Positions 23,101-32,900 of a stretch of DNA of 64,000 nt are shown one piece after another. The notes beneath the pieces are model-generated. The model ran no database searches. It was not told the origin of the DNA and saw only the letters and a list, made by a program, of their open reading frames with translations. The stretch spans positions 42,739,681-42,803,680 of the forward strand of contig NC_088786.1 of assembly GCF_949628265.1 (NCBI RefSeq), written 5' to 3'. The DNA is from Cloeon dipterum. Taxonomy: Eukaryota > Arthropoda > Insecta > Ephemeroptera > Baetidae. The translations under genes were made by a program, and so were the position numbers. Each line of letters begins with the position of its first letter. Positions within the stretch are counted from its first letter, which is position 1.

Positions 23101-24867
23101 CCGACCTAGGTTGCGATTCGAACTTTCGTTGGTGCTCTCTGGGCCGTGATTTCATCGACCCTGAGATCAGGTGGAAGCAGGGACACCCGAAGGCAGGACT
23201 GGACTGCGTTTACGTCGAGGCAAGAAACGGATCGGTGGTGTTAGCCACCGCGAATTGCGATGAACAGAAGCAGTTCGTTTGTGAAGTGCGCAAAAAGGGC
23301 ACCAGCCAGGTCGCTTTGCAGAACGAATGCCTTGAAACCTGGCAAATCACTGATGGTATAATTCATTAGTTTATTTATTAATTGCTTATTGGTATTTTTA
23401 TTTAGCTCAACTTGCTTTGCTTACTAACGCCGCTGCATTTCTGACTGCGAACATTTCTATCGAACTGAAGGTGCATTGATTTTCTTATTTTGAATTAAAG
23501 AGTTGATTAATGACTTTTTTAGTGCTTTTTGAAATGCATTGGAGTCAACTTTGGATTGGTAAATTTTCATCTTTTGAAGCCTGATTAGTTTTCAATGCCA
23601 AAAATAATTGGTGGATTTTAAAAGAAAACTTAAAACCGTAGCTTTTATTGCTGTACAGGTGATTTACTGAATTAATTCTTAGTTTGCTGTCGGAGTATTC
23701 AATTCCATCGCCATGTTGCGACAAGTGGAACTCGCGTCCATGGAGGAGCCTGAGAAAATGGAGCAGGGATTCGTTGCTTTCGACGAGTGCAGTGGAAAAA
23801 GTCAACTTTTAATTTCTAATAACCGACCAAATTTTAACTAAAATTTTTTAAGATGCGGACGATGAGTGCGTGACTGCGTACGAAACTTACAAATGCGGCT
23901 TGGAGAAGACTCCAGACTTGGTTGCGAACATGGTTTCGAATAACCTAGGCAGCGGTCCTGTGGTCAGAATTAAATTAATTTAACTTAATAATACTAAACG
24001 GAAAACACATAGATTTACCCTCCTACTCCATGCATTCCGATTCGCAGGACTTGTTGGCTCTCGAATAATTTTCCATGCGTTAGAAATGTAAACATTGCTA
24101 AATTTTTCTGGGAATATATTTATCGTATTTAAATCGGAAAAAAATTTCTGCAGCAATCAGCTATCGATTTACTGAACAGCCAGGGCAGTGGTGTGTAGAC
24201 CCGACGATTTATAAATTTAACGAAACTAATTTATTTCCATTGATTTTGTAAGACGACATAGGGATCAAGACGACCATTACAGGCAAGACTTATTACTATG
24301 GAATTTACGACCTTACTTATGGATCCCACGTAAGATAATTTGCAATGAAATTTTAATTTTTTACATGATAATTTTGCAGAACCCTGTGACGGCATTCAAA
24401 CGGTGCTGTGAACTCGGCATGAGGCTTTACGAGCCTCAGACGCTTGCAGATTATATTAACGCTAGGGACAAAATAACCGGTAAATTAATCTTGAATACCA
24501 AAGATATGCGGCAACCATTTTCTGATTATTCCCTTTTAATTCTGCTCTTCGATGTTTTTTAGGGAGTACCGGTGTACCCCAACTGATACTTGGAGAGACG
24601 GAGTTCATCAACAGGACGCACGAGGTGTGGTGTCGCAGCCGCACCCTGCTCACCGACGACATGCTCAGCCCTGATCCGGCCCGCAGGTATCCCTGCATCG
24701 AGTCGATCGTCAGCGTTTTCGAATATAGAGGTGCAGGAACAATCCAAATGTTTTCAAGATCGGATGAACGGGACTTACTGGACATTCACGACTACTACAT
24801 TAATCCGCTAAAGTATCCGAATAAACACTATCATTTTCAGAGCTTTATTTGTGAACCAATGGATTAA
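20170..24867 (+). CDS. Gene B: secreted CTLD-OBP chimeric protein
   Basis: Twenty-eight exons, 3,057 coding bases, 1,018 residues. Exons: 20170-20238, 20296-20338, 20398-20501, 20558-20663, 20785-21050, 21111-21158, 21213-21240, 21302-21363, 21413-21515, 21565-21845, 21903-21936, 21990-22054, 22105-22216, 22274-22518, 22574-22639, 22697-22730, 22784-22851, 22902-23004, 23059-23355, 23406-23470, 23523-23558, 23683-23800, 23853-23962, 24013-24087, 24154-24190, 24253-24329, 24380-24479, 24563-24867. Parts in order: signal peptide; IIKCCRFKRC module; Ser/Thr-rich linker (about residues 75-200); CTLD1 (exons 8-10, ends CDDLLPYICQ); CTLD2 (exons 12-14, with SGQPDNKNGNESC and DRNCARKYIYAC); CTLD3 (exons 17-19); OBP-like domain (exons 19-23, cysteine spacing 30-3-42-8-8); Cys-rich linker (exon 24); CTLD4 (exons 26-28). 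Each CTLD is followed by a CPKTC-like linker. Only CTLD2 has a QPD motif, which in the family favours galactose-type, Ca-dependent binding. Likely secreted; function inferred only. Confidence 0.87.
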
Positions 24868-25204
24868 AATATGGAAAAAGTTTCAGGGTAAAATTGGAAT
24901 GAATAACAATTCGGGTTGTTTTGGGATAAGTTTTGCACTCTTTTTAAAAAAATGTTTATTCAATATTTCTTTTTAAATTAGTAATGATGATTTTTTGAAT
25001 TGATTTTAATAAAAATGGTTAAATTGAACATAGGAACGGTGTTTCTTTTAAGAAATCTAATCATTACAAAATGAGTCGAAGAGTTTCAAAGCTGAGCAAA
25101 GGTGCGATTGTTATTGTGTGTATTATAATAAATATCACATTTTCCTTGTTGCTCCCTTCAATGCCAGCAAGAGGGAAAAAGATATTCATTTATTCGCCAG
25201 CAGA

Positions 25205-25500
25205 ATGCCGTCGGTGAAGGTTGTCCTCAGCGTATTTGTTTGCTTCAAGCTCCCCTCACGTACAATTCTTTGTTGAATTTTGGTTTTCCCTGATATATTT
25301 CTTTTTTCAGTTTCTGTGAGCCAGGTGATAACTGATGTCAATCCTCCAGATTTCCCCTATGTAGTAGTACGAGATTTCTAAAATTTTGTGAATGATTGAA
25401 CAGAGAATTTCTCAGAGTTTGCCTCCATCCGCGTTTCTTTTCCAGCAGCGAGGGTGACCAGCTCCACCCCTGTGGTGATAGTCATAGAGTATTTTTTTAG
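25205..25500 (+). pseudogene. Truncated 5' fragment of a gene F/G-type gene
   Basis: Exon 1 (25205-25259) encodes a leader, MPSVKVVLSVFVCFKLPS. Exon 2 (25311-25363) encodes SQVITDVNPPDFPYVV. Both match genes F and G in size and intron phase. A third-exon match (IRVSFPAARVTSSTPVVIVI) follows at about 25425-25495 but is out of step with the expected splice. Similarity stops where a complex repeat begins at about 25500, so this looks like a gene broken by that insertion. It lies on the opposite strand to F and G. Confidence 0.65.
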
Positions 25501-26720
25501 TTCCAATTTTAATTCGGCCACGATTACTCGCCTATCCTCTTCTAATTGACGAACAATGATCCGAAACCGAGTTTGAGAATTTTCCGGCCCATTGGCGAAT
25601 TACGGCGATTTATTTTCAATGGTCGGTTTTGGCGCTCTCGGCGCGCACACACACAAGCAGCGTAAAAGAGCACACATTCGGGCGCCACGCGCCGACCTGC
25701 TGGCCAATTCCTTCCCGTTTCCTTCCCACAGAGAAAACGTGGTTTTCGCGTCTAAAATCATCGAATTGAGAGGTTTCATGGAGTTCTTGCCAAGGATCAG
25801 AAAACTGTGGCAGTTGCTACGCGAGGGCAGCACCTGTTTCACCGCAGCAGAAGCTTTGCTTTGAAGCTTTTAATACCGGCAATCAAGATGATCCAAAACT
25901 CGCGAAATAAACCTATTTTCGCCCTGATTAAGCATTAAAAGCAATAAAACAATTAATATTTTTATAAATTTTAGTGATTCTTGGTTTCAGTTGCTAATGA
26001 AACTGAAAATATTCTATACAGCGACTTTTTAAACCGGTATTTTGTAGCAAGGTGCGCAGAAAAGGACGACCTGAGAGGCAACTCGCAGGTGGAGCAGCAG
26101 CACCGCGACTCCACGCGGGCGTCGGTGTCGAGCGGCCGCAAGTCGAACCTTTCGCGCCAGGGCCAGGTGCGCACCTCCAGCATGGAGCAGCAAATTTATG
26201 AAAAACAGACGCACAATTTCACGGCGACTCTATTTATTTTACTTTGCGACCCATTGAAGCAAAGTTATTAATTTTTTAAGTCGAACAAACGCGAAATGTG
26301 ACATTTAAAACTTTAGTTTTTGGAGCCCTGAGGTCAGGACGGCGCTGATTTCAGCACCAATCGATGCCCCTAGATGGGGCACATTCTTCCGTGTAAGGTT
26401 TTCCAAAATCGGTCTATTTTTCGATTTTTTTTCGGCTGATTTTTCGAAAAAGTCGAAATGTTTTAAAAATGGTTTTATTTTTATTTAAATTCGGCCGCCT
26501 GTCCGATCGTCAACCACGAACCCTCATCAGGCAGGTATCGGACGGGGCTTCTACCTGGCATATCATAACGACCTTTTTCAGGGTACCCCGACCTGAAATC
26601 CGCTCCAAGGCTGGTTTTCAATGCTTTTTCAGTAATTTTGAGCTACTCGGTGATGATTTTTACCCTTGACTGTCACCAACTTTCGTCAGGTCGTGTGACC
26701 TGAAGACTATTTTTTGTTGG
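25500..26720 (+). repeat. Complex repeat K, copy 1 (with exon-like segments)
   Basis: Nearly identical to 49480-50730 in the same orientation, and in part to 43230-43860, 40918-41420 and 46085-46600 in the opposite orientation and to 58370-58960. Landmarks: CCGAAACCGAGTTTGAG, a (CA)n run in GGCGCGCACACACACA, an exon-like frame at about 26060-26185 (RDSTRASVSSGRKSNLSRQG, with VRTSS after it), CCCCTAGATGGGGCAC, and a TCAGGGTACCCCGACC end region. The exon-like piece keeps its frame in copies 25971-26270 and 49961-50260. The parent gene is not recognised. No transposase or other mobility gene is seen. Confidence 0.7.
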
Positions 26721-26830
26721 TTTACCGACGCCGTCGCTTATATACCAGTGAACTTTCGTGAAATATCTAATATAATTACAAAAAATGAAATCCAGCATCC
26801 ATGAAAATTAATATTTCCTCTTTTTTTTAG

Positions 26831-26946
26831 GCTCGCAGCTGCGGTTTGGTCACCTGGTGGGGTTCGGCGCCAGGTATAACTCGTACCTGTTGTTGCGGGC
26901 GATCGTGTCCTGGATCTGGCAGCACTACTCCGAAGAGAACCTTTGA
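26831..26946 (+). pseudogene. Isolated exon of a mitochondrial intermediate peptidase-like gene
   Basis: After a TTTTTTTAG acceptor the frame reads [20 protein letters not shown], then [16 protein letters not shown] and a stop. From memory this closely resembles the segment HLVGYGA-x-YYSYL-x-SRAVAS near the C-terminus of mitochondrial intermediate peptidase (M3 metallopeptidase family). The catalytic HExxH part is absent and no other exon of the family was found nearby, so it is a fragment. It sits just beyond the end of repeat K. Confidence 0.65.
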
Positions 26947-27179
26947 TCGTGAATTGAATGATTTTCCGCAACGGTATCTGTATATTTTATTTTTTGTTAG
27001 ATTCTTTCAAGTAAAATAAATCCATATTAAGATAGGGATTTGTTTTGTTTTTCTCTTAAATTCTTTCAGCCGCGAAATCAGCGGTAAATTACCTTACGGT
27101 GGTGTTTTTAATTTTTTTTAATACGGCTCCTGGAACCGGAAGATTCCGGGAGTCCCGAGCCATTCCCGTCCCGATATAG

Positions 27180-29138
27180 ATTACCCCTTATACGGCGAGT
27201 GGTACGATGGCTGTGGCCGAAGTATTTTGACCTACACTAAAACTAAGGTTAAAAATTTTAAAAATCCATACCCACATCTATAATTGATCAAATAATAGTC
27301 GTCCTGGAAGAAATCCAGGGATCGGTGCTGCGCTATTGGATTGAATTCAACGCCTATAGAGTCGTCTGGAAAATTGAATTGCATTTCCAAACTGATGACA
27401 AGTAGAACGGAAGCCTTTTATTTAATTTTTAAATTAAATTTAATTCGAAGAATTCGCGTCTTTGACCGTGGGCGATTACTGGCTTTCCGGAACGAACCTG
27501 GGGTGCACCTCAAATTTCAGGTGGTGCACCCTAGACCGCGATTTCGTCAACCCTGAGCTCAGGTGGAAGGAGGGACACCCGGTGAAAGGCCTAAATTGCG
27601 TTTATCTCGAGGCGAGAAACGCATCTTCGCTTCTCGCCACCGCCGACTGCGCCGCGGAAAAGAATTTTTTGTGCGATATTGGGAAAAGTGCGGCCTCGTC
27701 TCAGCTCCAGATCCAATCTGAATGCGCAGAAATTTGGAATATTAGCAGCTGTACAGATTTGAATTATTTTTATATTTAAAAAAGCTGATAATTTTTTTTT
27801 TTAGATGAAATTGACTTGCTTTCGAACGATAGTGGTTTAAGTTCAGCAAATGTCTCGTTAAATCTGAAGGTGCGCGGTACAAAATTTATATTTTGGTTAA
27901 ATATAATTTAGTTTTTAATTGTAGTGCTTCTTGAAATGCGTTGGCACCGAGGTTGGAATGGTATTTGAGGGGAAAATCCACGTTGGACCATTTTTAATAT
28001 TATTTTAACAGTTTAAATCCGGCGGAGTGAGCAGCATTGAAATGCTGCGTCAAGTAGAAATCGCCGCTGAAGACGATCCCGTCAAGATGGAACACGGATT
28101 CACTGCTTATGACGGATGCAGCAGCAAAAGTTTGATAATTATTTAAAAATATATTATATTATGATTTCATAGAATCTGACGACGAGTGCGTGGTTGCCTA
28201 CGAAACATACAAATGCGGTCTGAAAAATGAGCCAGATTTGGTCGCGAAAATCGCCAATAATAGTGCTCAAAGTGACAACGCGTCATCAGTGGTCGCTGTA
28301 TTCAAAAGATTTTATTTTTTTCTGGGATTAAAATTATTTTTAAAGCAACCCCCTCCCCTTCCTTGTGTTCCAAAGCGTCGAAGTTGCTGGATGTCTGATC
28401 GCTATCCGTGTACTTCGAATGTATGCATTATTTTTTTTAATTTCTTTAAATAATTTTATTTAAATTGAAGGCAACGGTCATCAACACCTTCAACAGCCAG
28501 GGGAAAGGTAATTAGATTAAAATGTGAAAAGCCAAAATTCGAATTAATTTTCCACGCAGACCAATTCGGCAGTAGGGTGATTGTGAACGGAAGGACCTAC
28601 TTTTTCGGTACCGTTGGCAACACGGTGGGAGATTTCACAAATATGTTTTCGACCTTTTGATCGAGTTGAATAATCTGTGTTCAGCATGCGATTGCAGCGT
28701 TCAATCATTGCTGCGCTCTTGGAATGAAACTCTTTGAACCAGCGACCCTGGCAGACCTGCAATTGGCCCTGAAAATATCAAGTAAACAAATTATTCTTTG
28801 CTGTCAAATAAATACGAAGATGGAGGTGACATTAAGGCACTTTTAATTTCGCCTTTGCAGACAAAAAAACCCCATTCAACATACTTTTGGGCGAAACAGA
28901 ATCGATCGACCAGACGCGCGAGGTGTGGTGTCGCAGCCGCAAGATGTTGCCTCAGGATATCTACGGCTACTCAACCGGAATATTCAGGTATCCGTGCACC
29001 GAATGCGTCGTCACGTTCCACGTGAACCTTCTCAAACTGCTCTTGGTCAACCTGCCAACTGCGAACATCCACGAAATGTTCTACAATTTTACTAATTGGT
29101 TGTCACCTTTAAAATCGTTTATATGCGAGCAACTGTGA
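27180..29138 (+). CDS. Gene D: 5'-truncated CTLD-OBP family member
   Basis: Twelve exons stay in frame for about 453 residues: 27180-27247, 27299-27401, 27451-27750, 27805-27869, 27925-27960, 28012-28129, 28173-28291, 28346-28420, 28471-28507, 28560-28624, 28685-28781, 28861-29138. They correspond to exons 17-28 of gene B: CTLD3, the OBP-like domain (cysteine spacing 30-3-42-8-8, with CVVAYETYKC) and CTLD4. No signal peptide, linker, CTLD1 or CTLD2 is found. Upstream lie the peptidase exon fragment and repeat K. The splice sites look sound, with one shifted donor at 27750. Either the gene lost its 5' half to rearrangement or its first exons lie outside the expected place. A pseudogene is possible despite the open frame. 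Confidence 0.7.
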
Positions 29139-29943
29139 TCGCTAATTTTGTTTGCATTTTGAAACGTACGCGTGTTTGTTTTAAAATAAATTGGCTGCGA
29201 GCTATTAAATCATTTATTTCAAAAATCTGTAAATAATTACGTTAAAAAGAGAATTGATTTTTCTCTGTAGCGAGAGTAGTGGCGACTGAATTTAAGACTT
29301 ATCAAAAACTTACAAGAATTTAATATTTCTGCTGTAAAATAAAAGAAAAATTAACTCGACCCATTTTTCTTGAGCAATAAAGTATAATTTGTAAGCTTGC
29401 GACGGAGATAAAAGACATGTTTATGATATCGAGTGCCAAAAACGCAGTTCGGCTTTTTGCCAAGCGTGCGTGACGCGCCGGTTGCATATCTCCCACAATT
29501 ATCTCTGCCCAGGGAGCGTTTATTTTAATTATGAACGCTCGTTGCCGCTGAAATGAAGAAATTTGTTCCAATTTCACAGGACCGCACGGGGTTCTACTAG
29601 GCTGAGTTTTCTCTGTGAAAATCCGAATATTTTTCGAGGCTGTACAGCAATTTTAGAGGATTGCAACGATTGAAAAGTCGAAATTTTGAATTTTCAGCTT
29701 AAATCTCCTACGAGCTCTGCATTTTTTAAAACAGCCATCGGATGGGTGTCAACCCCGGAGTCGAGTGGTCATTTCGCTCGGAGTAACAACCCTTTTTCAA
29801 GCCTTTTGGCAAAAATATTTAGATATCCTTGGTTTATAATTGTAAGAAAACTAAACTTTTAACAACCCACCATTTTTATTAAGAGCGAAAGTTCCGAAAC
29901 CAGCTTCCAAATTATATTTATTTAAAAAGGTGGGAAACATTTT
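29139..29943. other. Convergent intergenic region between D and E
   Basis: The 3' ends of D (plus) and E (minus) face each other here. AATAAA-type signals occur near 29187. Around 29465-29530 lies a short dispersed motif, GCCGGTTGCAT, also seen at 34755, 43075 and 62400. No gene is seen. Confidence 0.45.
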
Positions 29944-32900
29944 CTATTCACAAATAAAAAATGGGACAGTGGTTAAACAGTCATAATAAGCAATCGTGGC
30001 GACGGGTGGAACAGATTTGTTTTGAATGTTTAAAAAGGGGCAGTTGGAAATTTTAAAACATGGATTTTTGGGGACAGTTGCATTTGGAAATAATTCTTTT
30101 GGGATCGGAGCGCCGGATGAGCACCAAGCGACCAAATCGCCGTTTCCGTCCTCCGCCATCGGGCCGATTACAGTTCGATTAAATGCTGTAACTAAATTTC
30201 ATCCAGTTTTTATGCTATCAATTGTCACAAAATTTAAATTCCTTACTGGAGGTATCGAACAGAAAAATTTCTTGCAGCTCTTTGGCGCTTTCAAGCTCCA
30301 AAAGACGCTTCCCGACGGAGCAGCAGTATGATTTCGCGTCTTGGTAAAGCTGAGATTATATAAATTTCAAGACAGATTAATGAATTGTAATTATAATTAA
30401 TGTCCTGACAAAGTTCAGAGGAAGCCTCTTGCCGATGAAGTACGCTTTGTTGCTGGGCAAAGTGACCAAGTCTCCGATATCAGCTTAGAATTTAAATTAT
30501 TATAATGGGATGTGGTTTAAAAATTATTCTGGTTACTTTTCCCTGAAGCAGTTAGCTGGATCGTTAGTGAATTCTATTTTTTTCGTTTTAATTTAGTTAA
30601 TTTCATCAAAATCATGGCATGTTTTTCATTACATTTACGACGCAGTCGGAGGTCTCATTGCAAAAGTGGTAGTTTGGAAGACACATAATCGGCGGTGGGA
30701 TCTAAGCCAAATTAAAATTAGAATTTCACGTTTTATGGTAAGTCCGTGCAAACCATGACAGAATTACTGATGGCGTTGGCCATCAAACCCTGCACAAGCT
30801 GGTATGCGTTCGTCATGATGCACTTCAAAACCAAGTACGTAAATTCACAAAGCCTCGTTTCATCTATGGAATAAATTTATTGATTTCATTGGTCTCTTGC
30901 AATTTTTTCTCTTACTGAAATGTATGCATTGCTCTACGAGTTTGTAAGCGTCCTGCAACACTTTCTCGTCTTTGATTTGATCCTCCAAATATCTCAGCAC
31001 GCTCTGAGTGTTTACCGTGTTGTCTAGAATCTGCAAAAAAGATCCAATGAGCAATTTTGAAAATTAATTGTATAAAAAAAAACCTTCTGATATTTCTGGC
31101 CCATGCATCTTCCATAGCACTGTAAAAATATGTATTATGATGTCTGTTTAAAACTATTAAAGACCGCCTGTGACGAAGTTTCTGAGCCCACCGATCGATT
31201 CCTGAGGGTCGAATTAAGTAAAATGGACATTTTTACCGTCCCAAAAGTGCAGCGTGAATGAATAATTTTTTTCCCGCTAAAAAAATATGAACGTTTTTAT
31301 GAGAAGTGCGCATGCGTTAGAGCAGCCGGTCTGAGCACTTGCAGAGAGACCACCTGGACGAATCCCTTCTTTGTCAGCTCTGACGCATGCGCACTTCTCG
31401 CATTCATATTGTTTTGGCGGGAAAAAAATCGCTGGACGTTCTGATCGGAAAAAACATCCCCTTTACCTAATTCGACCCTTAAAAATCGATTGGTGGGCTC
31501 GGAAACTCGGTCAAAGACGGTCTTTAAGGTGAAGCAGAGTTCTCACCAACAATGTCGAGCTTGGAGGCGGCCCAAAAACATTGAGCAGCGCGTCTTCATC
31601 ATCTATTTAATAAATAACACAATTTAAAACAGTTAAATTGAAAATATGGAATAAGTTAAAAAAATACCTGTCTTAAGTCCGAAAGATTTGAGGCAGTCCC
31701 ACCAAATTTGTACAGCGCGTGTATGATGTTTATGATAAGCCTAAAAATAATATAAATTTATAAAAACCAGCACTTTATTGATCAACGAACCGAGCACATA
31801 AACTGCTGCTCCTGCTCGCAATCGGCGGTTTTCAGCTCCAATTTTCCGCTGCTCTGGTTCATCGCCGTTGAAACGCAACCGTGTTCGATCTTCGGGAATC
31901 CAGCCTCCCAAATCACTTCTCTGGGGTAAATGTACGATTCCTCCGAGCACCAGTAAAGCTTGCCGGATATTTTGGTTGATCGGCCAGAAGTCCAGTATCT
32001 TCCATTCAGGCGAGAAGGAAATGCTAGTGATTTAATTAAAAATAATATTTTCCCTCATTTTAAATTTGACTTGCTTTGGTAGAGGCTGGCCAAACAATCA
32101 CTCCTCACTGCCAGTGGGAAACTGGCCAAATCCATTCCGATACTGCAGCAGTAACTCCTCGCATTTGACCAGGTTTTCTGTGAGAATTACCTGAAGGTTT
32201 AAAATATCTTAAATTTTCTTAACTTCACTTTCAATCTCGAAAAATAAAAAATTCTGCCGCAACTCTCGAGGAAAGTACCTTTCACCGAACTTGGCTCTGA
32301 AATTTAATTTTTATAAATATTGGGAACTTTAATTCTTCTTATCAAACCTTGAATCAAATCGATGCCAGTATATATTGCCGACTGAAAACGAGAATTTAGT
32401 GTAACACGTCAAACGTTTCACTAGAGACAAATCAAACGTTTTTGACGCAGTTCTGTTGCGACGGACATCCGTTTTCAAGCAACAGCCCTGGATTTTCCAT
32501 CCCAGCCTGACAATAAATTGAAATGAATTTTATAAAAGTGTTCCGTCTATCAGAACACACCTCGCACGCGTAAGCAAACCGCTTCGCACACGCTTCACGC
32601 CTCAATAAAAATTGATTTCCCGCCTCTGCCGTCGCGCTGACGCAGGTTCCAGGTGAATCCTTTTGATTTCCATTCGGGTGCCACATTTCTTTGGCGAAAT
32701 TATTGCTCGGAATCGAACACCAAATTAAAGACGGCGACAGAGCAGTGCCGTTGCATTCGGTGAACGTCCCACTGGTCCAAAATTTAGTGTTGAAAGTCCA
32801 GTCTTTATTAGAATTTGAAATGAGATCAATTGCGATGTAAGAGGAGAATAAAAACCTTTGAAGAACTCTCCAACTGATTGCAGTTTCTGGACTGATTCAA

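Larger units (their letters stand above)
17930..24867 (+). repeat. Right arm of the large inverted duplication
   Basis: Mirror image of 2192-9960: upstream block, relic signal-peptide exon, repeat-bearing flank and gene B in the same order away from the centre. Sequence agreement is high over exons, introns and flank, pointing to a recent duplication or to gene conversion between the arms. An assembly artefact is less likely because the arms differ by insertions and by coding changes. Confidence 0.85.
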
